In this document: piece after piece, positions 27,572-35,516 of the stretch
Position numbering within the stretch: position 1 is the stretch's first letter
Layout: each line of letters begins with the position of its first letter
Assembly (NCBI GenBank): GCA_965249895.1
Contig: CBDFNC010000005.1
Location: 2,356,001 to 2,420,000, forward strand
Reading direction: 5' to 3'
Source: CBDFNC01 sp965249895
GTDB taxonomy: Bacteria > Pseudomonadota > Gammaproteobacteria > Enterobacterales > CBDFNC01
Length of the DNA stretch: 64,000 nt
Notes under the pieces: generated by a model
Seen by the model: only the letters and a program-made list of their open reading frames with translations
The model's database searches: none
Told to the model about the DNA's origin: nothing
Made by a program: the position numbers and the translations under genes

Positions 27572-28147
27572 ATGAAGCAATTAGCTCATTTTTTTAAAAC
27601 ATCCGCATTAGGCGGTCTGTTTGTCCTGATCCCCTTATTGCTGTTTTACCTTATGTTTTCGGAATTACTCGAGGTTGTCGTCGCTTTGGCCAGCCCTATT
27701 ACCCAGCTCTTTCCCGTGGGAACATTTGATGGTGACGAGATGCCGCTCGTTACCGCGGCCGTGCTTATTTTAGTTGCCGCTTTTCTATTTGGCCTCGCCA
27801 TTCGCTCCCGGTTTCTTACATCATTGGGGTTATGGTTTGAGAACACCATCTTACGCAAGTTACCTATTTATAACGCCATAAAAAAGCTATCTCGTGGACT
27901 GATCGGCGCAGCCGGAGACGAAGCCTTTAAAACAGGACTCTATTCTCCTGCAGAAGGGGAATATCAACTTGTATATACCCAAGCTGCTTGGGTATATATG
28001 TCATTTCAGCATCAGTTAACACCAGTTCAGCCGCTAACGCATTTTCCATCAAGCGTTTTGAACTTCGGGTTCCGGGAATTGGCACTACTGAGTGCTGCTG
28101 ATGAAGTAACCAGGCAAGCGCTAATTGGGCCGGCGTACATTGCTTAA
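27572..28147 (+). pseudogene. DUF502 family membrane protein, 3' end lost at a repeat junction
   Basis: The first ~133 residues (to about 27971) are a typical DUF502 protein: two membrane segments (LGGLFVLIPLLLFYLMFSEL and LVTAAVLILVAAFLFGLAIR) and LRKLPIYNAIKKLSRGL. At 27972 a perfect palindrome related to the ends of MITE-like element B begins. After it the frame runs antisense through an aldo/keto reductase fragment until TAA 28145-28147. About 65 native C-terminal residues are missing, so this is a truncated gene with a random tail. Confidence 0.75.
27972..27998. repeat. Perfect palindrome related to MITE-like element B ends
   Basis: A 27-base palindrome with 13-base arms, TATATACCCAAGC and its complement around one T. 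The arm is the outer end of element B (43396-43659; TATACCCAAACTACCTGG and TATACCCAAGCTGCTTGG). It sits exactly where the DUF502 gene ends and the reductase fragment begins, so it marks an excision, deletion or recombination scar. Confidence 0.7.
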
Positions 28148-28343
28148 GCTCAGCCAGTGTCTTTATCTTCTCCACCAACATGAGGTTTTGCTCAAAATAC
28201 TGCTCAGAGAAGCGCGGATTTTGCAGACGCCAGTCGCCTTCAGCTAAATCACTTCTTTGCTTAAAGGCTCCGGTTAAAAAGCCACGGCCTAATGGGCTGT
28301 ATGCCACCAGACCAACTCCTGGCAAGTTGGCAATAATAAGCAT
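27999..28343 (-). pseudogene. Aldo/keto reductase, C-terminal fragment
   Basis: The minus frame encodes GVGLVAYSPLGRGFLTGAFK, then QNLMLVEKIKTLAELKQCTP, AQLALAWLLHQQHSVVPIPG and TRSSKRLMENALAAELVLTD: the second half of an aldo/keto reductase of the AKR11/AKR13 type. The N-terminal half with the catalytic Asp-Tyr-Lys is absent, and the frame ends in the palindrome at 27972-27998. Confidence 0.75.
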
Positions 28344-28436
28344 CTCTTTGGCGCCTCGCCAAGCCTGGATTTATTAATCTGAGTCTGGAACCAGTTTGTG
28401 CACAGACATTCTTAGCTCGCCTGAGATTTCAGCGAA

Positions 28437-29087
28437 CTAAAGTGCAGGACTGATCTGATCCGCATAGCCCAAATCACGCAATGCCTGGTAAGCTTTCCTG
28501 GCCTCATCGGGGATCGGCATCTCTATTTGGAAGCCCCTTTTAGGGTATTCTTGCATCCTCTGCATATCACCCACAAGAGTATGAAGAAATAGCTCTTTGC
28601 TGATCAATTGGGTTGGATACTCCTCGTAGCTATGTTGTGGCGCCGCAACCAACACATCCGCTGCCGAATTGTACATTTTAAAGGTGGCGTAAACCCGCTT
28701 GGTGGCGAACGCTTTATGTACCAAGATAAAACTACTGTCTTTAATCCCCTTTTGTGACAAGAGCTTTAAAGAAAAGTCGATATTTTCACCTGTATTAGTT
28801 GCTCTGGGCTCAAGTAAAATCTTATCTTTCGACACTCCTCTATTGATGGCGATATCGGCAAAAACTTCCGCTTCCGTCTTATCAAACAGCCCTTGCGTAT
28901 TGCGTCCCTGGTTACCGGAAAAAATTACCACAGGCGCATAACCCTCAAGCATTAGCTCTGCAGCTCGTTCAGCACTGCGAGTGTCTATGGAGCCCATGAC
29001 TATCATGCAATCCACCTTTTTTAGTGGTTGCTCCATTAGTAAATAATCCCAAATGATTTTTGCGTATTTATCGACTAATTCACTCAT
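28437..29087 (-). CDS. YdcF-family protein (DUF218)
   Basis: 216 residues. VDCMIVMGSIDTRSAERAAE, VVIFSGNQGRNTQGLFDKTE, ILLEPRATNTGENIDFSLKL and SFILVHKAFATKRVYATFKM are the conserved blocks of the DUF218/YdcF fold, which binds nucleotide-like ligands; E. coli YdcF binds S-adenosylmethionine. There is no membrane helix, unlike SanA/ElyC. ATG 29087; the gene is monocistronic. Confidence 0.8.
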   Translation of the reverse strand: MSELVDKYAKIIWDYLLMEQPLKKVDCMIVMGSIDTRSAERAAELMLEGYAPVVIFSGNQGRNTQGLFDKTEAEVFADIAINRGVSKDKILLEPRATNTGENIDFSLKLLSQKGIKDSSFILVHKAFATKRVYATFKMYNSAADVLVAAPQHSYEEYPTQLISKELFLHTLVGDMQRMQEYPKRGFQIEMPIPDEARKAYQALRDLGYADQISPAL

Positions 29088-29241
29088 CGACCAGGTCTCC
29101 TAAGTAATAACCAAGCGTGCTATCCAGATAGCGCCATATTAACAGTCTTTTTAACCGGGCTCAGGCTTTGTAACAACACGAATAAGCCAACTGAGATCGG
29201 TTAGATTACCAACTTAGTTGTTATTAGAGATAAATCGCATT

Positions 29242-29436
29242 ATGGGATATCAGGATAAGTCCTATGTACTCGAATCGACTATGGAGCGGCTGGATCAAAG
29301 AAAGCTGAAATCCACTCGGCTGGCATATGTCACTCAACAACTTGGTTATTCGACACTGTTCATGGACGATCTTTTTGGTAACGATAGAGGTTTCAACGCT
29401 GAACTGGCTAAAGCGTGTAGCCTGAGCCTAATATGA
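29242..29436 (+). CDS. Doubtful small ORF
   Basis: A 64-codon frame (MGYQDKSYVLESTMERLDQR at the start) lies in the 452-bp gap between two minus-strand genes. It is hydrophilic and unrecognised, with no strong Shine-Dalgarno. Apart from this frame, the gap 29088-29539 holds nothing I can name. Confidence 0.25.
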   Translation: MGYQDKSYVLESTMERLDQRKLKSTRLAYVTQQLGYSTLFMDDLFGNDRGFNAELAKACSLSLI

Positions 29437-29539
29437 CGGTGAGCTGTGACACCACAGCATACTCAGTCATTTCCAGCTCGGTGTTTGTCGCAATCCAGCG
29501 CTGTAAGAACCTTTGCCAGCCAGCTCATCTGGCTCCTCA

Positions 29540-30178
29540 TTATTGTTCCAGCTTCACCATCTTTTTCTGAATGGCATATCGGGTCAGCTCCGCCGTGCTG
29601 CTCAAGTCCAATTTACGTTTGATATTTAACCTGTGAGTTTCTACTGTCCGAACACTAATGGATAACTTTTCCGCCATTTCCTTATTGCATAACCCGTCAG
29701 CGATTTGCACCAACACGGACTGCTCTCTCTGGGTAAGCTGACTCTCTTGCTGTTGCTCTAAGTCATTATAACTTTCAAGCAACACCTGGGAGACACCCGA
29801 ACTAAAGTAAGTCCCCCCTTTAGCAATAGTCTCAATGCCACTAATCAGTTCCAGAGATGACACATCTTTAAGCACATAACCCTTAGCACCTGAGCGCATG
29901 GCGTTAAGAATATATTCTTTATTCTCGTGCATACTCAGTAGCAGCACCTTTATCTGAGGAAAGTCACAACCCATCTTGTTGAGTAATTCAATACCATTAA
30001 ACCCCGGCATACTGATATCCGAAATCAACAAATCTACTTCCACCGCAACCAGTTTTTCCAGCGCTTCTTGGCCATTCGTGGCCGTCGCTACAACCTGAAT
30101 ATTGTCTGTGCGCTCCAGCCTGGCCTTAAGTCCATCCAGAACCAACTCATGGTCGTCGACCAAAAAAACTCTAATCAT
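29540..30178 (-). CDS. NarL/FixJ-family response regulator
   Basis: 212 residues from ATG 30178. The receiver domain (about 1-120) has the acidic pair in VFLVDDHEL, phospho-Asp in LLISDISMPG and conserved Lys in GYVLKDVSS. A C-terminal LuxR-type helix-turn-helix (about 145-205) contains LTQREQSVLVQIADGLCNKE and SVRTVETHRLNIKRKL. Its partner is the histidine kinase 120 bases upstream; both face away from a TRAP transporter they probably control. A decayed duplicate of this gene's start lies between the two genes. Confidence 0.92.
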   Translation of the reverse strand: MIRVFLVDDHELVLDGLKARLERTDNIQVVATATNGQEALEKLVAVEVDLLISDISMPGFNGIELLNKMGCDFPQIKVLLLSMHENKEYILNAMRSGAKGYVLKDVSSLELISGIETIAKGGTYFSSGVSQVLLESYNDLEQQQESQLTQREQSVLVQIADGLCNKEMAEKLSISVRTVETHRLNIKRKLDLSSTAELTRYAIQKKMVKLEQ

Positions 30179-30180
30179 AA

Positions 30181-30297
30181 TCAACCTATTTGCTGCTCAG
30201 TAGTAACCGGATAATATTGTATATACGCCGAGACGCGCCCTAGTCCAGCTACCTCAATCCTCAATTTATGGTCTCCGACTATAAACACTCTATTCAT
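30181..30297 (-). pseudogene. Decayed direct duplicate of the response-regulator start
   Basis: A 38-codon frame beginning MNRVFIVGDHKLRIEVAGLG mirrors MIRVFLVDDHELVLDGL of the following gene. The DNA also matches upstream of the ATG: GCAAATAGGCCGATTATG against GCAAATAGGTTGATTATG. The two ATGs are 119 bases apart. The receiver fold is lost after about 12 residues, so this is duplicate debris or an upstream coupled ORF; its stop TGA lies 3 bases before the true ATG. Confidence 0.6.
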
Positions 30298-30304
30298 AAT
30301 CGGC

Positions 30305-31663
30305 CTATTTGCTGTTTAGAGGTAGCCAGATAACTATCTGAGTACCATTGCCGACTACAGACGTTAACTCAAACTGTCCTTCCAAATGTTCTATTCGTTC
30401 CCGCATATTCCGTAAGCCAAGTCCGCCGCCAGAATGGCGGAGACTGACATTTTTAACATCAAATCCCGCCCCGTTGTCCTTTATTTCCATTTTCAGTTTG
30501 TCACCCATATGGCTCAGATGCACTTCAATTTCCGTTGCCTTGGCATGTTTTTCAATATTGTGCAGAGATTCCTGAGTCACCCTGTATAAGGTGGTTTGAG
30601 CATCGCGAGGCAGGCTAAGGTCACCCAACTGGTTATTAAAATTCACCTGAATACGGGTAAGTTGAGCGTATTCCGCCAGCAGACTATCCAGTGCAGGCGT
30701 CAGACCTAAGTCATCCAGCACACTTGGTCGCAAATCTTTAGAGATACGGCGGATCTCCTGGATAGCCTGATTAATGGTTTTGGTTCCCAACTCAATGCTC
30801 TGTTTAGCTTCCGACTCCGGCGCCACCAGTTCTTCGGCCGCTTCCAAGCGGTACTTGATAGCCACCAGCAACTGGTTAATTCCATCGTGCAATTCCCGCG
30901 ACACTCTCGCCCTTTCCTCTTCCTGAGATTCAATTATCCGTCGGGTCAGTGCCTTGAGTTTTTTATCCGCTAATTTTCGCTCACTGATATTTAACGAGGC
31001 TCCCAGGGTGGCGATAAGCGCAACGGAAATAGTAGTTACCAACAAAATAACGGAAAAGGTATCTTTGATACTTTTGGAAACCTGCTTACGGATTTTCGCG
31101 ACTTCCGCATCCACATCCTCGATATACAGGCCGGTGCCCATCATCCAGCCCCATTTATCCAGGCTAACCGCGTAACTTAGTTTTTTGACCTTTTCTTTTT
31201 TTGAAGGTTTATGCCAGTAATATGTGACAAATCCTCCTCCATTGCGACCTTGTTTGATAAGCGCCTGTAGCAGCTTTTTCCCCTGAACATCTGTTACTTC
31301 CCACTGGTTCTTACCAACCAGCTCCTTTTGATAGGGCAACACCAGGGTCTTACCGTCCCAGGTATACACAAAAAAGTAACCATCATCACCAAAGGTGAGG
31401 TTGTTTAATATGTCTTTAACTCTTTTTTTAGCCACCTCATCGTCAGGTCCTGCATTTTCATAAATTTCCTTGATAGATCTCAGCGCCAGTTCAATATATT
31501 TCTGCAACTCTTGTCGTTTAGACGAGATGACATTTTCTTCGATTATGGCAATTTCATGTTCTGACAAGCGAGTGGATTGATAAAATACAAACGCATTGAT
31601 AATGCCTGTTACTACCACCAGGGGAATGATGGAGAGGAGAATAATCTTTAATTTAAGTGACAC
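30305..31663 (-). CDS. Cache-domain sensor histidine kinase (HisKA_3 type)
   Basis: 452 residues from GTG 31663 (CAGG at 6 bases); a GTG at 31696 is possible. Helix 1, a periplasmic single-Cache domain (about 35-185; NNLTFGDDGYFFVYTWDGKT and KWGWMMGTGLYIEDVDAEV), helix 2, then a HisKA_3 box ARVSRELHDGINQLLVAIKY with phospho-His, and a HATPase with ESLHNIEKHAK, DNGAGFD and GGGLGLRNMRER. The Cache type is shared with sensors of C4-dicarboxylates and pyruvate-like acids. It pairs with the NarL-type regulator and is divergent from DctPQM. Confidence 0.92.
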   Translation of the reverse strand: MSLKLKIILLSIIPLVVVTGIINAFVFYQSTRLSEHEIAIIEENVISSKRQELQKYIELALRSIKEIYENAGPDDEVAKKRVKDILNNLTFGDDGYFFVYTWDGKTLVLPYQKELVGKNQWEVTDVQGKKLLQALIKQGRNGGGFVTYYWHKPSKKEKVKKLSYAVSLDKWGWMMGTGLYIEDVDAEVAKIRKQVSKSIKDTFSVILLVTTISVALIATLGASLNISERKLADKKLKALTRRIIESQEEERARVSRELHDGINQLLVAIKYRLEAAEELVAPESEAKQSIELGTKTINQAIQEIRRISKDLRPSVLDDLGLTPALDSLLAEYAQLTRIQVNFNNQLGDLSLPRDAQTTLYRVTQESLHNIEKHAKATEIEVHLSHMGDKLKMEIKDNGAGFDVKNVSLRHSGGGLGLRNMRERIEHLEGQFELTSVVGNGTQIVIWLPLNSK

Positions 31664-31884
31664 AGCATACCTGCAGACCCAGCCAGTGTTGCACAAGTGT
31701 AACCCGCACCAATAGGCTGTAAATCATCATCATTTAAAACTCAACCCCAGATCAAATATCTTACTAAGAGAGTACGTAATAATACCTAGGCCGCTTCGCA
31801 ATATTACCTATGACACGTGTAAAAACACGCAATCAATTCGGGTGTTTGTCCCTATTTAGCCTTTGACCAAATCAATCCAAAATG

Positions 31885-31906
31885 GAGTTGTTACCGAGTT
31901 GTTACC
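31885..31906. promoter_or_regulatory. Tandem 11-bp direct repeat upstream of dctP
   Basis: GAGTTGTTACC occurs twice head-to-tail without a gap (31885-31895, 31896-31906), 44 bases before the dctP start. Direct or inverted short repeats spaced by one helical turn are typical binding sites for NarL/FixJ regulators, and such a regulator is encoded next door. The link is inference. I saw no sigma-54 element (TGGCAC-N5-TTGC). Confidence 0.4.
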
Positions 31907-31949
31907 ATCAAGTCACAAACGTGATACTCACAGGAAAGTGGAGCCTGAT

Positions 31950-33011
31950 ATGAAATCTCTGAGCAAAAAAGTACTAGTTACCTCCGTGTTAGCTTCAGCT
32001 GTTGTTGCAAGCCCAAGTTATGCTGGCGATAAGTTACTGCTGAAAACCCCCGTTGCTTTTGGTACCCATCTGCCTGCACTGGGCACTCCTATCAAGTGGG
32101 TTTCTGAGCAGCTGAAAATCATCAGTGGCGGCGACATCAAGATGAAAATCTATGAGCCAGGTAAATTAGTTAGCCCAGCAGAGATTTTGGACGCTGTCTC
32201 TACGGGTAAAGTGAATTCCGGTTACTCCACTGCGGGTTACTGGCAAGGTAAAATCCCAGCCTCGGCACTATTCTCAGCGGTACCATTTGGTCCTGAAGCC
32301 GGCGAATATATGGCCTGGATGTATTTCGGTAACGGCCTGAAGTTGTATCAGGAAATGTATGACAGCTCAGGATATAACGTTAAAGTCCTTCCTTGCGCCA
32401 TTATCTCTCCGGAAACCTCGGGCTGGTTTAACAAACCAATTGAAAAACCCGAAGATTTGAAAGGCCTGAACATGCGCTTCTTCGGTCTTGGCGCCAGCGT
32501 AATGGAAAAAATGGGCGTAGGTACAGTGCAGCTGCCCGGTGGCGAAATCTTTGGCGCATTGGAAAAAGGGGCTATCGACGCCACCGAATTCTCCCAGCCA
32601 GCTATCGACCAACGTTTAGGTTTACATAAAATCACTAAATACAACTATTTCCCTGGTTGGCATCAGCAAAGCACAGTATTTGAGCTACTGGTAAACAAAG
32701 ACACCTGGGGCAAGATGAGCAAAACCCAGCAGACCCAGGTAGAAACTACCTGTATGGCATCCATGACCTACTCCATTGCCGAAGGTGAATCCATGCAGTT
32801 TGAAGTGATGGAAAAAGCCCAGGAACACGGCGTAGAAATTCGCTACTGGAACGATGAAATGCTGGGCATGTTTGAACAGAAATGGGATGAAGTGGTGGAA
32901 GAGAAAATCAAAGACCCATTCTTCGCCAAGGTATGGGCTGATATGAGCAAGTTCCGTAACCGCTACGACCTATGGGAAGCCAACGCCTTCCTGCCTAGAG
33001 CAACAAAATAG
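31950..33011 (+). CDS. dctP: TRAP transporter periplasmic substrate-binding protein (DctP type)
   Basis: 353 residues from ATG 31950, which has GGAG at 6 bases and starts a signal peptide (MKSLSKKVLVTSVLASAVVA, cut near SYAG). A longer in-frame start at 31863 would spoil the signal. The body is a DctP-fold protein: LKGLNMRFFGLGASVMEKMG and LPGGEIFGALEKGAIDATEF hold the conserved Arg that binds the ligand carboxylate. It delivers an organic acid to DctQM. GPEAGEYMAWMYFGNGLKLY resembles the branch often linked to mannitol/keto-acid type TRAP systems, so the substrate is uncertain. Confidence 0.92.
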   Translation: MKSLSKKVLVTSVLASAVVASPSYAGDKLLLKTPVAFGTHLPALGTPIKWVSEQLKIISGGDIKMKIYEPGKLVSPAEILDAVSTGKVNSGYSTAGYWQGKIPASALFSAVPFGPEAGEYMAWMYFGNGLKLYQEMYDSSGYNVKVLPCAIISPETSGWFNKPIEKPEDLKGLNMRFFGLGASVMEKMGVGTVQLPGGEIFGALEKGAIDATEFSQPAIDQRLGLHKITKYNYFPGWHQQSTVFELLVNKDTWGKMSKTQQTQVETTCMASMTYSIAEGESMQFEVMEKAQEHGVEIRYWNDEMLGMFEQKWDEVVEEKIKDPFFAKVWADMSKFRNRYDLWEANAFLPRATK

Positions 33012-33084
33012 ACCCTTGCAGCCCGGATAACCGGGCTGCCCTTATTCTACGTATCTTTTTGTAAGTGCCACAAGGAGCTGTGTT

Positions 33085-33612
33085 GTGGAAAACTCTCATC
33101 TTCGTGTCCCAATTTCGGACAAGTTGGACAACTTTATCCTGGCCGTTGGCAAAGTCATGGCCTGGGTCTACGTCCTGCTGGTCCTGGTCATTGTTACCCA
33201 AGTACTGTTAAGAAAAGGTTTTTCCAGCGGACTTATCGCTCTTGAAGAGCTGCAGTGGCACCTTTATGCCGTTGGCGTCATGTTTGGTTTATCTTACGCC
33301 CAGGTGACGAACACGCATGTGCGGGTCGACCTGTTATATTCAGGATTTGCCGCCCGAACCAAACGCGTGGTAGAGATTCTCGGTATCCTATTTTTAGTCC
33401 TGCCGTTTATCTTTGTTGTCATAGTGCACAGCCTGGACTTTGTTTACGACTCATGGCGTTTAGGGGAGAGGTCAAGCGCGCCATCCGGTTTACCCTACCG
33501 CTGGTTAATCAAAGCTGTCATTCCCATTAGTTTTTCCCTGCTGGGTATCGCTTGTATATCCCGTTTGATCCGAGACTTCGTAATTTTGTTTAAGGGGGAC
33601 TCATGGAAATAA
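33085..33612 (+). CDS. dctQ: TRAP transporter small permease subunit
   Basis: 175 residues with four membrane helices. Start GTG 33085 with AAGGAG upstream. Typical DctQ motifs are LEELQWHLYAVGVMFGLSYA and HVRVDLLY. It overlaps dctM by 10 bases and follows dctP by 73, so the three genes form one operon. Confidence 0.9.
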   Translation: MENSHLRVPISDKLDNFILAVGKVMAWVYVLLVLVIVTQVLLRKGFSSGLIALEELQWHLYAVGVMFGLSYAQVTNTHVRVDLLYSGFAARTKRVVEILGILFLVLPFIFVVIVHSLDFVYDSWRLGERSSAPSGLPYRWLIKAVIPISFSLLGIACISRLIRDFVILFKGDSWK

Positions 33613-35102
33613 ATAAGCGCCTTATCCTAATCGCTATGCTTGCCTCGTTTGGGCTGCTGGCTATCTGGTTCATGCCATCAATGGACAGCGTTACCAGTTC
33701 ATTGGAAAGCGGTGATCTGGAAATAAATGAAATCCTGGTTATCAGCATGTTTAGCTGCTTTATCCTGCTACTGTTTACCGGTATTCCGGTGGCGTACGTA
33801 CTGGCAGGCATTGGGGTTATCTTTGCGGGTGTCGGTTATTACTCGGATATCTATTTGGACACCATGACAGGGCTGGATTTTAATACCCTAGGCCTGGTGG
33901 TAAACCGCCTCTATAAAATCATGGATAACTGGATCCTGGTTGCCCTGCCCATGTTTATTTTTATGGGTAACATGCTGGATAAATCCGGGGTTGCTGAAAA
34001 CCTCATGCATTCCATGCAAGAGTTATTTGGCCAGGTTAATGGCGGACTTGCTGTCACTGTTACCGCCATAGGGATCATCCTGGCAGCGAGTACAGGTATT
34101 ATCGGCGCATCCGTCGTTTTGCTGGCCGTTATGTCTTTGTCTTCCATGCAGAAACAGGGTTACTCTATGCCGCTGGCGCTTGGCACCATCGCCAGTGCGG
34201 GCACATTGGGTATCTTGCTACCACCTTCCATTATGCTAGTGATCATGGCTGATCAGCTTGGGCTGTCGGTAGGCGACCTGTTTATGGGCGCCATTTTCCC
34301 TGGCTTGTTATTAGGGGGCCTTTATATCCTCTATATCCTTATCTATGGAGCATTAAAGCCAAACAGTGCACCCGTCCCCAAAGATGCCAAGAAGGTAGAT
34401 GCTCGAACGGTTATCAAGGTAATGAAAGCCATTCTGCCAACCTTGCTGCTGATCTTTACCGTACTGGGCTCTATTTTTGCCGGTATTGCCACCCCTACCG
34501 AAGCATCGGGTGTGGGCGCCTTGGGTGCAACCTTGCTGGCTTTATATAACAGTAAGCTGAACTTTAAGGTGTTAAAAGGAGTCACCATGAGCTCCTACAA
34601 CACCACAGCTTATATCTTTATGATATTTATCGGCGCCACCTGTTTTTCTCTGGTACTCAGGGAGCTAGGTGGGGATGAGCTAATTGAATCCTTCTTAACC
34701 GGCCTGCCATTTGGGCCATATGGCATTGTCGCCTTTATCCTGTTTGTGATCTTTATGCTGGGATTCTTCCTCGACTGGATTGAAATCACCCTGATCATAC
34801 TGCCATTGCTGGCACCGGTGATTTCCTCACTGGGCATAGAAATAAACGGTTATGGCGTGGTGGATAACCCAGAGCTGGTGTGGTTTGTGATGTTAGTGGC
34901 CATGGCGTTGCAAACTTCTTTCCTCACCCCACCGGTCGGCTTTGCCCTGTTCTACTTAAAAGGTGTGTGCCCACCGGAAGTGAAGCTGTCGGATATTTAT
35001 AAGGGTGTTATTCCCTTTATCCTGCTGCAGCTCACGGCGCTGATAATCCTTATCATGCTGCCGCAGCTCGTCCTCTGGCTACCTGCGTTTGCTTATGGAT
35101 AG
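33603..35102 (+). CDS. dctM: TRAP transporter large permease subunit
   Basis: 499 residues and about 12 helices of the ion-transporter superfamily. It includes FTGIPVAYVLAGIGVIFAGV, LVALPMFIFMGNMLDKSG, GTLGILLPPSIMLVIMADQL and FFLDWIEITLIILPLLAPV, which are conserved in DctM. It is slightly longer than average because of an extra N-terminal helix and loop. It would drive Na+-coupled uptake of the acid bound by DctP. A strong terminator follows. Confidence 0.92.
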   Translation: MEINKRLILIAMLASFGLLAIWFMPSMDSVTSSLESGDLEINEILVISMFSCFILLLFTGIPVAYVLAGIGVIFAGVGYYSDIYLDTMTGLDFNTLGLVVNRLYKIMDNWILVALPMFIFMGNMLDKSGVAENLMHSMQELFGQVNGGLAVTVTAIGIILAASTGIIGASVVLLAVMSLSSMQKQGYSMPLALGTIASAGTLGILLPPSIMLVIMADQLGLSVGDLFMGAIFPGLLLGGLYILYILIYGALKPNSAPVPKDAKKVDARTVIKVMKAILPTLLLIFTVLGSIFAGIATPTEASGVGALGATLLALYNSKLNFKVLKGVTMSSYNTTAYIFMIFIGATCFSLVLRELGGDELIESFLTGLPFGPYGIVAFILFVIFMLGFFLDWIEITLIILPLLAPVISSLGIEINGYGVVDNPELVWFVMLVAMALQTSFLTPPVGFALFYLKGVCPPEVKLSDIYKGVIPFILLQLTALIILIMLPQLVLWLPAFAYG

Positions 35103-35129
35103 GCAATGATATAAACGCAAGCAATAATC

Positions 35130-35156
35130 AGCCCCGCTAATGCGGGGCTTTTTTTC
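35130..35156 (+). terminator. Rho-independent terminator of dctPQM
   Basis: GCCCCGC (35131-35137) pairs with GCGGGGC (35142-35148) around a TAAT loop, followed by eight Ts. Confidence 0.93.
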
Positions 35157-35260
35157 CGCTGTTCTTTCTGATTTGCCTGGGATCTCCTTTGATCGCGGCC
35201 TGGAAATGGATAGCTTTATCTATCACGGCAATGGCTAATCTCGTCATCGGTCTGGTTTTC

Positions 35261-35377
35261 CTACAAGGAGCAGACGCCTCTTTATAGGTAAAAAGGGCGA
35301 AGCCTGTGCCAGCAAGGTTCGCCGAACGCGCATCCATACATTTAACATCTCATCCCTGAGATGGATTCGGCTCCTAC
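35261..35377. repeat. Interspersed repeat, family R (copy 1)
   Basis: Begins CTACAAGGAGCAGACGCCTC and contains AAAAAGGGCGAAGCC and GGTTCGCCGAAC before ending GGCTCCTAC. It shares its order of blocks with 51935-52011. Between the last two blocks this copy carries an extra small palindrome, CATCTCA/TGAGATG. The GTAGGAGC/GCTCCTAC ends form an inverted repeat. The rest of the gap 35157-35516 shows nothing else. Confidence 0.6.
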
Positions 35378-35516
35378 CATCATTCTGGCACTGGCGCCCA
35401 GGTTTGATTGGCGCCTTGTATTTCCGGTTAAGAGAGTGTCACCGCCGAAGGTTTCTGTATAGTCAGGCGAAGGGCGACTGAAATAGAAGATATTCGCGCA
35501 TCCATTTGGGCCGCCC

